A stretch of 64,000 nt of DNA from Rhyzopertha dominica (GCA_025024175.1 QCXZ01000003.1:14667621-14731620); one strand, 5' to 3'; shown: positions 11,220 through 26,300, counted from the stretch's first letter. Numbers and translations: made by a program. The notes: generated by a model not told the origin, from the sequence alone.

Positions 11220-14200
11220 TTAAAATAATTTGCTGAACTCGCACATCAATGGATGTGTTTTCCGCCGAAACACCAACATCACACTGGCCGTTTTCGTCAT
11301 GTCGTATTCGGTGAAGAGCATCTTTGTACCGTCTTTTGTATTCTTTGATCTGGAAAGTACGTGGTTTAGATGACGTAGGTACTTTATGTGTCCGCAGACC
11401 TTTTGTTCCAACAACTCGTTCGATCTGTGTAACCCTTTTTGCATGCTTTGAGCTTCGTTGAGTGATCTAAGAATGCTTGTCTTATCTAAAACTGCTTGTT
11501 CACTTAACTTCCTTAAGTCTTCCACTTCGTTGTCACAGGCCTCTATTTTTAAATCCAGTTGTTCCTAAGTATATCAGATAAATTTAATGGCTGTGAAATT
11601 AGATATTTCTGTAGGTTACCTTCTCCATTTTTAATTCGAGGATTTCCCTTCTAAGGTTTTCACGTTCTGTCATCGCAGATTGGTGAGCTATCTTTTCATC
11701 AATCAACAGACGTATTGCTTTTAATAGTTTTGTTGCGAGCTCCTTATGCGCCGCAGTTAAACTCGCGCAGTCACCTTTCTCTTTCTGTAGGGCCACCGCA
11801 AGTTCTTCACATTTCGCCTCAAATTTCGCTGTGTCTTCCTCCCTTTTCCGTTTCTCTATATTATACTGTCTAAGAAAGGTTAAGGAATTTAATGTGATAT
11901 TGCACACACAATAGAATATTCCGGATTATTAAATAAATACATTGTTTACTACTTCAGGTTTGTTATAATAAGCTAAGCTGAAACAATTACAAAAAAACCG
12001 TGAAGAGCTTTTCAACCTTTGCTGCGAAGAGAAAAGAAGAGGCACGAAGAAACCCCTGACGCAAGCTGACTAAAACAATTTGGAAAACAAGGTAAATGAT
12101 GAAAATTATAAGGAGAGTAATAAACCAGCTTTCCAGGCATTTACCTCGCTAGAGAGTATTATGTGGATGGTTATTTGAACTAAACAGAAGCTAAGAAGAA
12201 ACAATACAATGCATGTATTGTAATTGATTTAACATCTAAAAATAAATTCTATCAGAAATCTCAGAAAAAATGCGATCTACAAATTCACATGTTATATTGT
12301 GTTCATTATTAAAGATTCTTAATTTAGAATGGAGGCTAAAACAAACAATACTAGTTGGAAGCGCATACCCAGAAATGAGTATTGATACTTGTAGTGAATA
12401 GTTTTCTTTCATTGGGATCTTTCGTATAGCACCAAAGATGCAAAATAATTGGATGAAGTTTAGCTTTATAAAAACTTAAGAAGAGTATCACGTATCTAGT
12501 ATCACATAGAATTCCAAGATAGGATAACAAACTTGCTGCTGGATTACAAAACTTTTAATATCTTTAACACAGACAGACACACTCATGGGCATTAATGATT
12601 ATAATTGGCCCACTAACTGAAAATGTACAGTGTAATATTTATTTGTATTGTTACGAGTATGGGTTCAACAAACCGAGGATCTCTGACTTCCTTTATTTAA
12701 ACACTTGTATCGAATTACACTAAATAAATAACACAACTAGTTAAAACACTACCACTATAACTACTAATTCAGTAAACCACTATTCGGAACTCTATACTGC
12801 ACACATTAGCATTTAGAAAACTGGAACACTTGTTTCGCTAGCTTTACGCTTGCATCTTGCTTGTTTCACTGCTTATATAATTCAGAGCTTCCTAGCGGTC
12901 TTTTCGTAGAGCTATTTAGAAACACCCCTTTTCGAAAATTCCAGAAAATAGCATATATACATATAATATACTGTGCAATTGGCATTCCTCACCATCCATC
13001 AGTTATTAGGATCACTACCTAATAATTAAGGTCACTGAATCTTGAAAAGTACCGACAACGATTGCGACGTATATATTTTCCATATAGTTTCATATAATAT
13101 CCATCTTTGTTATTGTTGAATTTGGCAGCTGGTGGTTGTTCCCGGATCAAACTCGAGACTACATAGGGTTGGCGGTACCTTATAATGTAGTGGCCTTATA
13201 CCTAATGGACTGCGTTGTACTATAGCTGGATCACCCAACAGACGGAGTAATAAACACGCATGATCTTCACGCGATTTTCAAACGCAGCTTTCTTATTGGT
13301 TCTCCGCAACCGAGGGAGATCTGCTTCAACTCCGTTTCACACTAGCCATCCTTACCGATCGACCGAAATTAAATTAAATTGCAAAACTATGTTCTTGGGC
13401 AATTTAATTGTAAGATATTGCCATACGTCATCTTTGAGTAAACTTTTCTGTTGCAAATTCCGAACCTGAACGTTCGCTAAGTCCAGAAAAACTGAGGTTA
13501 TGTTTCCTCAGAAAAAAATTAATGTTAAAATTTGTTGTGTGGTTTAAGTTACGCTTTTCGAAAGGGAAGGAGTTCCGATCACGTGATAGATGTGTGGACT
13601 ACACGTGATCACTTCATCTGTTGGGTGATCTTAGTATAATAACATAACTTCTGTATACCTGCAGCTCTGTTCTATAGATGGCGCTGATGGCGTTATATTA
13701 TCCGCTAACATGTAGCAGTATGGTTATAGGCAGTGTGCAACGATTAATAACGATTTGTTGCAAAGCGTGGCACAACAGATTTAAACTCTCGACGAAACGA
13801 GAAAAGAATTCCAGTTCATGCAGAACTGGAAAGTGTTTTGTTGTGATTTAGTCGCTTCTACGAATTTTATTCTATAAAAAATAGCTTTGGTTTTTACTAA
13901 ATAGACAAGTGCTTCAGTTAATTGTTCTACCCTGTATAAATACTTACTCAATGAGTTCCTCGATTTTATTATTGTACGCGGTCATGTCTTGACGTCTCTC
14001 TTCTTCCATTTCCGAGAGTCTTGCCCTTGTACTCTCCAGTTCATCGACTACTGCAACTAGCTGAGCGCTNCGAGTATTGTACTCCTCGTGTAATGCACTT
14101 AGTTCTTCAGCTAGAGTATCCTTCATTTTTGCACTGCTGGCCAAAAGGCTACAAAGTAATCCAATGAAGAACTTGTTTTATTGTTTCTAATGTTTTATTA

Positions 14201-14314
14201 CTTAGCATGCTCTCTTGCTTCTTCCAGTGTATCTTCAAGCGCTGTAATTTTTGCATTTTGTATTTCGCAACGTTCAGTTAGATCCTGTATTTCTCTTTCC
14301 TTCGCATTAACAAC
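11220..14314 (-). CDS. Coiled-coil gene, exons 18-21
   Basis: Exons 14314-14202, 14148-13948, 11869-11620 and 11564-11220 complete the model. The first three are clear coiled coil (for example EELSALHEEYNT and ESTRARLSEMEEERRQ). In exon 19 an N at 14070 hides one residue. The last exon begins as coiled coil (EQLDLKIEACDNEVEDLRKL) but its final 40 residues, ending FSKLF, are not. An alternative coiled-coil exon begins 26 bases after this stop, at 11193. Confidence 0.7.
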
Positions 14315-17300
14315 CTAAAAAGCAAAAACAGTAAAAATGATGGGAAAATTTTGATATTAGCATAGCTCTTTTCTGTGATATCAGCTTTTTCTTCCGCCCC
14401 ATGCAATAGTCACAAGCTGCTTTATTATACATGCTCGTGTCAACATATATATTTACCTTTGAGGTAAGGGCCAAAGTCTTTTTGCGCGGCATAAATTCGA
14501 ATACCTCAGCAATTAAGATTTTTGATAACAGTACCTCAAGCCATGGGTTATTAAAATAAAGTTTAACAAAGAAGTTGCGTGTTTATGCGACTTAATCCGG
14601 AATTTAACCTTCACTAGTATTCGTGAATATCAGCCGCAAACTGGAAGTTCAGCTTCCAATAACCTCCTTATAGGTATACAATAATAATTCACATTAATAA
14701 ATGAATCCGATACCGATTTAGTTGTATACACTTCTTAGGCATAACACACGTTTGATAGATTTTTTCAAACGCTTGATATTTTCCCAACTTGTTGTAGCTC
14801 TACTAAATTTTGGGGAGGAGTTGGTCCTTCGCAGATGTGGTTCAGTTCCTATTCAGTCCAGAAACCTGATCCAGGAGACTGTCTATTCTTATTAGCCTGC
14901 TGTGGCAACGAGCCTAACACCTTTCCATGCAAATTTTGTAGCCGCATTGATCGGTCCTTGGCATAGCGAAATGGTGGTAACCAATAAGGATGTCACACGT
15001 GTTTTTACCATTTTGCATTTCTTGCACGCTAAAGAACTTTCATCAGTCTTTCATCAGTGTTCAAACGGAGTTATTGAAGGTAGCTTGGTTTAGAGAGTTT
15101 TGTTTCTATGAGTGTTAAGTTGTTTATTTCGTGTAGTTTCTGGTTGTGTCAATATGTTATTTTATTAAACTTTCAGCCTTTACTTCGCATAAGTTATATA
15201 AGTATAACTTGAAGAAACCACGCGACATTGGAGTATGAGAATGTCTATTTTATAATTGTCAGTTGCAAATAATGATCCATTGGGAATGATTAAAATACAC
15301 CAACGAGAAACACCTCAACACTTCAACACTCCAGAGATAACCATATTACAAAATTCGCTTCATAATACTTATAAACGGTTTATTTGTTACTTCCTTAACT
15401 TTCATAGTTACTGTTACTATCTGTACTATCCCTGTTCCGGCATTATCTAATCGAGAATATTTTGGAAATGTTAGCATTTGCGGCCGAGTTCGGTTAGGCT
15501 GCTAAGAACCATTCTCGGTCGGTTANGCCCCTGTCTATACCTTTGGCTTAGGTGGTATANGTTTTGTAGTAGCCCGATTTGCAAGCGTATTTTAGACGTA
15601 TTCATAAGCAATGCTTTTTAAATACAAATAAGTGTCTGTTACAGGTTAATATGTGATTCCAGTAATTTTCCGGTAAAATAAGATGCGCCAAATTAAAAGT
15701 CAATACCATTTTTGAAGGCCTAAATATCTACTCTTCTGCTTACATTTCCCAACTATACCGCTCAAACATTCCTGATTGCCTTCATTTTATAAGACAAAAT
15801 GAGTTCATTTAATACCCATTTTGTATAATAACTGATTTATGCTTAGTGCATTATGAAAAGGTTCCATCCGTATAACACATAGACCGCTGCCCAAAAGCAC
15901 AAGAGAGTTTGGTTTATTACAATTTAGTCGATCCTTGATAATAAGCCAAAATTGTGTTTCAGATACTTTAAGTTGACGAATTTTGGTACTTTTTATACGT
16001 AATTTAAGCTAGAGTGTGTGCCTTCATTAGACAACCTGAGACTAACGGACACACTTTCAAGCTTTTTAAGTTTTGATTAATAACTTTAGACATCTAAAAC
16101 ACATTAGGTTATTGAGCCAAAAACTGCAAGACTAGATTTGACATGTTGTTTTCCGGGCTGGTTCCCACGTTGGTTATTAGACCTTGACGTTTCGACACTC
16201 ATGTCGGTGTCAGAGCTACTTCTGAGGAAGACACCGACATGAGTGTCGAAACGTCAAGGTCTAATAACCAACGTAGGAACCAGCCCGGAAAACAACTTGT
16301 CATCGACAACAACCACGGAAGCCTTCAAACCAAGACTAGATTTGTAAATGTGTAACTCGTGTTTTAGAAGGGACAGTGGACGATAAATGTTGATTATTGG
16401 TTGGGATATTCAAATAAAAGCATTGTAATTATCGACCGTGTAATTTTTATATAGACTGCCCAGTATTAACTGCAGAAACATAATGTTTGTATGTACTTTA
16501 AAACACTAACTCCAGGTGTATTGCAAAGCCTATCGTCCACTTATGCAGCTTTCCGTTATTGTATGCTTTGGATATTTGAACAAGAATTTTTCGGGACGCC
16601 ACGGCAGCCACGACAAAGGTGTAATTTGCAATTTTAGCATACCTTTACGCAAACAAAAATATTGTAAAATTTAATTTGCGACGGTTTTTGTTATATGCTA
16701 GCAAATGCAAGTGTTAATATCTTAATAAATTATAGATTTAAGTTGATTATAGGGTAATTACTTCCAAAACATGATCAATCTCTTCTTTTCTCTTTTCCAC
16801 GACCCCTTGATTATCCTGGAAATTACGTCGTGCGTTATCTTCTGTATTCATCGCTACCTCTATGCGTGCTTCACATTCTGTAATATACCCATTGATATCA
16901 TTAGTGTGACATTTCAACTTACAATTATACAACCGTTACCATTGACTAACTTTTTGCACATGCCCCTTAAAGCTATCATCTCTTGGTGCAGTTCTTCGTT
17001 TTCTTTTTCGACTAATTCCAACGAAAGGCTTTGCGTTTCTAACGTCTGTTTAAGATTTTGGTTCTCGCCGGTTAGTTTTTCCAAAGTGTGCTTGTTTTCC
17101 TAAATCATATAAGTAAGTTAAAAAGTTTGCTGAAGTGGTTTGTTGTTACCATTTCAGTTTTCCAGGAATTGTTAAGGTCCTGGTTCAATCTCTGAACATT
17201 GTTTTGCAGGTACTTTAAACTTTCCTCTAGGTTTCCGTTGGCCTTTTGCAACTAAATAAATTTGTTACAGTAAATTAAAATGAAGACGTATTAAATGAAG

Positions 17301-20300
17301 TTATAATAATAAATATTGAAAGTGATACAGATGCAAGTTTTGTCCAGTACAAACCTCTTCGACAGTTCTATCTTTCTGTGCAACTTTTTCAAGTAAATCT
17401 TCTGCATCCTTCTTTTTCTGTTCAAGCTCGTGCTCAAGAGATTTCGTTTTCGCTTCGTTTTCTTCATACCTGACTGCTATTTGGTTATAACTGTTAGTTT
17501 GTGCGGCGCAGTAACCTCGTAATTCCATTACCTAAAAAGTATTTCAATCTGTAGGGAAAAGAACTTCTTCTCTTTAAAATATATTACTTCCCCCTCCAGT
17601 TCTTTTTGTTTCGACAATAGCTGATTTCGCTCGTTAACAGTCAATTGGTATTCATCTAGTAGACTTTTCATGGCAATTCTTTCCAACTTTTGCATCTCCT
17701 CCAATTCTTTTAGCTGAAAAGAAATATACAGTTAGGTTCAATTGGTCGTTAAATAAATAAAGGTCGTCAAAGGTCTACTTGGCAGAAGGTCAGGTTAGGT
17801 CAGGTCACATGCCTATTTCTTCCAGGAGTGTTGTTTACAAAAATGTAGTATGGCATAGCAGGTATAGGATTTTCTACCAGGGATTAGCAGTTGTTAAGTT
17901 GAAGGTCGTATGAACAACATTAGAAATGTTTAACAGTATGGCAATGGAGAAAAAACTCATGCTTATTACAGCAGTCCGGGGTTTTCAAATTCTGGAGAAA
18001 AGATGTTTTCACATCACTGCATTCTGATCGTTTCAAGTAACTATGTTAAAAAAACTGTATAATTTTGGCGACCTCTTGTCTAAGACGGGAAATCAATCAA
18101 ATTCTCGCGAATATTATTTCTCAGTGGCGCTTCCACAGAGCTTATCCTTTTTTCTTTTCTATACTGTATACCTTTTTAAGATATTTAAAAGCGGCTTTGA
18201 AATATCTCAAATAAACTGGTAGATGATTCCCGGTGATGGTTAGCCGTGATCGTGGCAAATTCCTCTTCGTTGACGTTTCGGGCACTGCTGTGGTGAGCAT
18301 CTTGGGAGTTGAGTTCATCGTGGACTGACTCTCGCTAGGTATTTACGTNGTCGTTCCTGATTGGCGGAGTCGCGTCACGAACCGTTGCAGATCACGTGGC
18401 TGGTATCCATCTGGCGTTGTGTTCAGAAAACCATTCATGCCCTGTTTATTTCCAATGTTTCCTACCTGCAGTTGAAGTTTTCCGGGTGTTTGTAGATCTC
18501 AATAGCTTCACGTTGTAGGCAAGCATAGAAATGTTGGGCAAAATAAAGAATCCTTGTCTGGGCTGTCATTATTAAGAGTCTCTGCTGGAGAGTACGCTGT
18601 GTAATAGCAGATTTATCAGTTTGTCCAAGGCGGTAGCCTCTCGTGTTCTCTTATACCTGTGGCACTGTATGCTCTTCATGAAGATAAGGAATCTCGTTTA
18701 TCCTTCGTAGAAGTGAAAATAAGTTGTAGCTGTCTTGTAGATTTATAGCCAGTATCTTCCCAACACAATAGTTCATGCAAATAGGCTCTTCTCACTGGCG
18801 CTGGCTGCTGGGCACCTCTCAGGCTGGCTGAGACTCTGATGATGCGAAGAGGCCACGTCCACGGCCAATTAACCCGGAATTATGTACCAATAATGACTTA
18901 GGCCGTAATAACTATACTTCAAAAAATATTTAATATACATTTATTGATTATTGAAATCCTGATTACCTATAAATTCTTATAAAGTAGAATTTCTAGGTTA
19001 AAATCCACCCCGTGCAATTTTTTTAAATTTTATTAGACAATAGCAGATCTATTTCAAAACTTAAATGCCATTAATAGCATAAATGGATAAACGGTGGCAT
19101 TGTAGTTAAGTTAAGCAAAATATTGGTATGTACTGTGCTTGAACTTAGTTAGTTTAGTTCAGATTTTGTTTTCATGGTAAGTTTTCTATTGCACGTGGCG
19201 ACGTCTACGCTACTTCATTGTGCTTTTAAATTCAAATTTATTAAATTTATTCCAGAACTATCACTCAAACATCTTTTTTATTGTAATACAAATTTGGTTA
19301 AATACATTAGCAACAAAATAATGCTATGTGCAAGTAGCAGCCATTCTGGAAAAATATTTTAAATTTTCTTGCCTCAAGGATCCTCAGATACCAAACCTTG
19401 TTCAAATATTTCACTACTTACAAAACATATCAAAAGCAGAAGTCTGAATTTTAAAATCATGTATCTGTGTTAGTATTGACCTCTAGACTAGGACAAGTTG
19501 TGCTAAGTTGCGATATCCTGACTTAAGGAATTCATGGTTGAACTGTGAACCTACCGTACCTACAATTATTTACATAGTACCCAGGATATTTTGGATACAG
19601 CATGGCCACAATGAACTAAGGGAAAAAACGAATTTGCAAATCTACACTTTAGATAAAAGTCGTTGTGTGTCTGTTTTTAAGTATTTATACAGTCTACTTA
19701 AATGTATATTTAATTAAGTTTCTTTACCTTACCTTATTATTTCGAACAATATCATATTTACACATTTGATTGTGATTGCTCTAATAACTTAAATCTTGTT
19801 TACCTTCACATTTGTAGCACTTTCTAAATCTTTCTGGGATTGCCCTAGATCGGAATTTCTCTGAACTTCGACACTTAAACTGTTGCTGAGTTGGTCCTTC
19901 AGTGCACAGGCTTCACTTAGTTCCATACAAAGCGCCATTTTATCTTTAGTATTTTCCATTTGGGCGGTATTGAGCACTTCCACGTTTTTTTGCAGTTGCG
20001 AGATGGCCTCTTCGCGTATTTCGACTTCAGATTTTAACTTTTCTCCCAATTGTTTGTTATATTCAGCAACAACCTATAATATAGAGTATGTTGAGATATG
20101 TTCAGGTGTACCCACATAAAGATAGGGTTATTTACAGCTAAACGGGTAGCTTCTTTGTTCATATCGGCAACTGTGAATTCCAGTTTTTGATATTTTAAAA
20201 TGTCTTCCCTTAGTTGCTGGTAGATTTCCTTGAGTACAGTTTTTTCTTCCAAGTGACGCATTCTTTCCGCTTGCAAAGCTTTAATTTGTACACAAATATT

Positions 20301-23300
20301 TAGATTAGTTCTAATGATGTGTAATGGTAACCTTATATTTCACTATTCAATATGTGTACGGAAATAATGCACAAAAAAGTGGCTTCTGAATTATTATAAC
20401 CGTAAGGGAGCGAAAATATATGTAATATATATAATATATTATATAATAATTTAATGCAGATGAAACCGGCTTTATCATATTTCAAAAGTTATGTCCACTT
20501 AATGAATTGTTCAATAGAACTCTTACTTTATTTTCAAATATTATTAACAAAAAAAGAGATTATGTCTATTAGATATGTGGTCTTTCTGCTTTTAAATGTT
20601 AGGATAACGTCTGATCTATTGTGGAGTATCGTTTTATCTGTAATTATACCCATTTCTGGTTTGTAAATGTACCATTCTTTCATCTCGTCTAGTAGTTTAT
20701 ACTTTTGGTAAGAGCTCTGTATATGATTTAGCATGCATTTTCATGTCTGTGTGTATTTATTCTGTGATAGTGCTTCATACGCTTACCAGTGCGTGTGTTC
20801 CATGTTTTTTTGTTGTTGCGTGGCATTTTGCACCTTTTGCACGTATCATCCTCTTTTTCATTTTTCATAATTTATTATTGTTGTTATTATTAATATTATT
20901 ATTATTGTTATCACTATTATTAAGCACTTTAAAAATAGTCAATAAAAACTTGTGTTGATGTAAGAAAATATCCGATCTCTTAAAGAAAAAGCATTCCTAA
21001 TGTGCCTGTCGAATTCATCAAAGATCAAAAAGTCTATATGTACAGCAAAACATGCATTTTTAACACGAACTCATACTAGCACTGAATGAGATCCTTCATG
21101 CCTGATTCCGTTGATACGAGGTAAAAAGCTTTATAGTTTATGAGTTTCGGACAGGAATTATGCTTCATCTTGTAATCTGAGTAGCACACTTTAGCTTATG
21201 GGCCTTAGTTTGCTTACGTTCGCTTAAGTTTTAAGTTTAGTATTTATATGTTTGATGCAAACGAGTTTAAATATACAGTGTAAAAGAAACTTCATACTTT
21301 GATTAACAATAAAAAGCACGTTGGTCCTTCGAACTAGATTTTTTTTTTAGTGGCAACGATATACTGTTCTACGAAAACCGGATATAAACTTCTGTTATCT
21401 AACAGTACTTAAATCAAAAACCAACAGTCGGTGAAGTACCCAAGTGTACATAGTTTTATAAAAGTTTTGACTTACCTAATACGTTTGCTCTCTGTTCTTC
21501 CAGTTGCTCTTTCAGCGCTGCGTTTTCTTTACCCAAAGTTTCCAGATCTTTTAGCTGGCTTTGTAAATGTTCGTAGTACGCATGTTGATACTGTAGTAAA
21601 GTTTCCTTCTCTGCATTAAAACCCTTAATTTGCTCGGCCAGGAAATTCTTTTCGTATAACAACTGAAAGGTTTACGTGCACTGCTTGTACTGCGACAATA
21701 ATATCATGGCCGTACCTGATAGTAATGTTCTTCAAAGAAAGACATCCTTTCCTGTGTTTCTACCAGATGCTTTGCCATATCCCCTGCACCCGTAGAACCC
21801 AGAACTTCGTTCATCCCACTGATTTGAGTTTTGAGTGAGCTACTTTCTAAATTACTTTCAGCTAGCAGTTTTTGTAGTCCTTGAATCTGCACGTCTTTTG
21901 CTTCAAGCTAAATCCGAAAACGTCATTAACAAAAACAATACTTTATCTTAAGAGGGGCGTTTACCTAGAGCGAATCGGGTCATTTTAAGCACCTACCGTT
22001 TTACATTTTACCGAGTTATTCGAAACTTTTTCGAAGTGAAATTTCGACATGGCAATGACAAAAGATGTAGCTATAACGTAGAGTTCGAGTTTTTTCTGAA
22101 TTTGGTACAGTAATGTAAATATTTGTTGTTATATTTTGCTTAAAAATGCATATTTTTGGCGAGCTATTTCTCGAAAACTAAGGCACATAAACGAAAAATT
22201 CGAACTACATATTTCTTTGTACACTACCAAAAACATGAGCACGATAATTGAGTAAAAACATTCAAAAAATCTAAAACCGCAAACCCTTTCGCACGAGTCC
22301 GTCACGAGAGCAGAATACGAATGCCCATCCCCACCAGGTCCGTCGCGTGGTATCCACTGAACAGTGAGGCTAAGATACAATCCTGTCGGGAATGATCGAG
22401 CGGTATACGATCTATTCCGATATGACTGGATTTCTAAGATTGTATGTCTAATTAGTAATTACACGGGACAAGTTTAATGTTAAAAGCTCTTTCACATTAA
22501 TTTACTGTCTGCCGAAGCAATGGGGAGGCGGAAGGAAAATTGTTATAAAAGTTCCTACAGAAATCATGCAGTTAGAATGAAATTGTTATATAGTTCATAT
22601 TTACAGAAATAAATGGTTATTCCATATTTTGAATAACCTGGTATAATATCATACTAAGTTACTATTATCATGCTTACTTTTTTATGCACACCCTGCAGTC
22701 AGCAATTTTCCGAATATTAGTTTAGCCCGTCTGTTCGTCTGTTGCTCGTACGATCTTTGCGCGATGTCTACCTATCGGCTACCTTCTTACGTCCCATGTC
22801 CCGCTGGTAATATGGGTTGCATAATTTACATTTCTGCCCGATCGCTCCAAGTAAATAAGTGATAAGTAGACCATTTTATTGCATGTAAGCTTTGTTTTAT
22901 TTTTACCTCATGTTTTATGGATTCCATACCCTCGTGCAGGGATACTAAGCAGGCATCTTTCTCCGAGATAATTTCATTTGATTTTTGCAAGGTTAATTTT
23001 AAGCCTGAGATTTCATCCTGTAATTCCTTATTCGTTTTTTGGTAAATGCAANTTTCTTGTTCTAATTTTTTGTACGTTTCAAATTCCTTTACAGCTTTAT
23101 CGAGTTCCACGTTGCATTTCTGCAAGTTCTCCTGCAGTGCCTTTTTTCCATCTTCAAGGTTATTTCTAAAAAACATCAGAGTTTTTGATGCATGGAATAT
23201 AAATGTAATTCATCGCCTGTGCATTACAAATTTCGNTTCATTTATATTGTGGCAACTTTTGTAGTACCTGTTCATAACTATTAAACCACAAATTTAATAA

Positions 23301-26300
23301 TTACNCACATCTCTTTATCTTTTAATGATATCTGCGACTGGGCTTGCATCAGCTCTCGCGTCAATTCGTTGATACAGGATCTTCCTAGATGGATTAGATC
23401 CGTAAGACTGCTTCCGCGGTACTGAANAAAAATTTAAAGCGTGCAGATTTCTTGTCAAAATAACAAGGTATCCACCGGGTGTAAGCTTTGTGTACATATA
23501 CTGACTGACATTGTAATAAGAATACTTAGAAAAAATTATTCAAGAAGAAAAAATATATCGATATACATGGTGGACTATATTTTTGGGTTTGCAGGGTGCG
23601 GACTAAACGGTAAAGGATAGAGAAACACTAATGTAGCTGTTCCGATTTCTTTTACGCGCATAATTCAGTCGCGCAAACAGATCTTGACTAACTCGATTCG
23701 TGTTTCATATTATACTGAGCGTTTCTCAGTTTTAGATGATTTTAATTAGTGCTTGTATCTTGATGACTATCATAGTTTCGATTGTACTATTTTTTTTTCA
23801 ATAGCACATATTGGAATGGTCCGATAAATGAATTTCCTGTATATTTTTACATCATTTAAAATTTTATCCTTTCTTTACTGCTCTAAAAATGCAGTAGTCC
23901 ATAATATATTCAATTGTCTTCTGGTTATATTTCAATAACTGTCATGTATACTTTTCAGTTGAGTAAAATATAGGCACACACATGTAGCCATAATGAGATG
24001 TTTTAACATACATTACTGCAACCATTTTTCAGTTCACCCTTTTCTAACGTTANTTTTAATAAGAAACAAAAATGCACACAGTGTACTGGGAAACAGCATC
24101 CGAAACCACCTGTGTTGCCAAGTTTTCAAGAAATCATCTGCTAGACATATTTACAAGAAGCAGCCCACATAATTAAGAAAGACCTGGGAACTAAGCGGAG
24201 ACCAACGAAAAAGAGAAAGACCGTGCATTACATGGAAAACAACTATAGAGAGGATAATTCAGAAGTCAGGGAAGAACATAGAATAATAGCTAGAAATAAC
24301 AAGAAATAAGAAATTAAGCAGGCGGCTCTGAAATGGACCAATGATGTCAACAGCACCAAGAAGATATTCAAATATGATTGTACGAGCACCTACATATATA
24401 ATCTTCCCATTCCAGCCCTTATATTTCCTTAACATACGCTGGGCAGTCGCACTACTAGCAATCAGCATGTACCCCTCCAACCCGGCATTGACGGCCGGCC
24501 CGGCGGTATATCCGGAAGTTGCAGAAATGCTGACCGTGCGCTGGTTTAATCAATCAATCAATCAATCAAACAATTAAAACACCATCCAAGCAAACTGTGG
24601 TAAACAAACTGCGCAATATTGTCAGTGCATGTCAGTGTGACAAAAGTGTAAAGCAGGATGAGGGTAGCAGGCTTTACGGAACGAGTTCTTAACACCGACA
24701 AGACTCCATTACAATCAGCACTATCTCTAATTCGTTTACGAGGTAACACACCGAGAAGCTCACGTGTGAGCACTTACGATTCCTTGTTTGATTCATTGCA
24801 ACGGATGGCCATTGTTGTAACCTTGAGGGAATCATTAAGGATGTTATTTATTTTAAAATACGTTTTCCCAGACAGTGTGCAGGATATAAAGGATGAGGAC
24901 ATTATTTATCAAACTATAGAAGATAGGTAATGCCATATGTTATAGCTATTCATGTGAATCTTGAGTGTATAGTTGTAAGAAGCATATGAGTAAGTAGGTT
25001 TTACTTACTGACTGAGTATTAATAATACGAAAATCCGTATTTTGTACTTCGAACACGTACATAATAGTGTAAATATAGACAAATTAACCTTACAACAAGA
25101 TTGCTCGAACGCAAAGTTCAGAAATGAAATATTCTAACCTAGCAAATTCAAAACTGAACTGTCATATTGATACATTACGCTAGCACCACAAGTAATTGTA
25201 CATGTATAATAAGTTAGCCGAGCACGTTTTTAATTAAAGATAGGTACAGTAACATTATTTATTAGTGACGCACTCTACTTTGTGTGGAACTTGGTTAGCG
25301 ATAAATACATTTGCACTTCATATACATTAAAAAGCGATTCTATATTTGTCATCATAACAGGAACACCTTCGAATCGGTGTCCTGTTCTCTGCTTAGGTTT
25401 CAGCGAACATTGAATTAATACGGATTTAATCACATCACACCAAAAATCTTCTAAAACGCAATAAAAAGTGAGTATGGTGCGGTTCCAAAATTTGTAGATA
25501 CAATGTCGCTACCACAAATAAAATACAGCTGCATGGTGGCAACTTGTCGGAACAAGTATTATGTAGCACTACTCACACCAAATAAGCATTCTTTGCTATG
25601 CCATTTACATTACATTTAGCCATATAAATAAATTACATATTATTTAAATAACGCAAACTTTTATTTAGGTAACTATTTATTGTTTTCATATTTAACTGCT
25701 TTCTATATTTAAGTTGTTTCCTTTTTATGAATGTGTTTTGTAGTATCCAAAGTGACATCCAAGAATGATCTCAAATTAAATGCTATTATTTTTGTTAATG
25801 AATCGATTGCCTTAGTATTCATATATTGTTTTAGTGATACATATTTTTAATTAGGCTTTTTAGAACACGTGACTTTTGAGCCACTGCCAGGGGGGCAAAT
25901 TTCAAAACGATGCAGCTTCTAGCGCGCTGTCATAGAAACCACATTACTTAATGCCAACGTCAGTCGCTAGAGCTGGGACATTCGATTAAATTCAAATCGT
26001 TCAATCAATCGCGTACGTTAGGATCATTCAAGTCGTTCATAAGGATCGTGAATTGAAAGTGACAGCGGTGTCTCCTGTCTCGCCACAGCATATAAATATG
26101 CTGTCATGCTGTTTTCTCGTCGTGTGCTGTCGTCAGCCGTTAACCATGTACGACGCACGAACGACGCTGATTCATTAGCTGTGAGCCAAATCAAGGCATG
26201 AGATTTAATTTGAACGACTTGGTCATGAAGGACCCAACTCTATCAGCCACGCGTCCGTTTCCAGGGTTTCGCAGGCGCGTCCCATGCGTGCGCTTTTTGC

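Noticed and set aside
14200..14205. Apparent stop after HAK in the coiled-coil gene
   Set aside because: A donor two bases earlier (GCTAA|GTAATA) gives phase 2 and matches the next exon exactly.
17770..17810. AGGTCAGGTTAGGTCAGGTC as telomere-like repeat
   Set aside because: It contains only a few irregular units, not an array of TTAGG.
22129..22380. 83-codon ORF between coiled-coil exons, and its counterpart at 58755-59078
   Set aside because: Both lie inside the two copies of the piggyBac-like element and do not resemble a transposase.
24259..24480. 73-codon minus-strand ORF as a gene
   Set aside because: It is part of the repeated LINE 3' end also present at 53650-53870.
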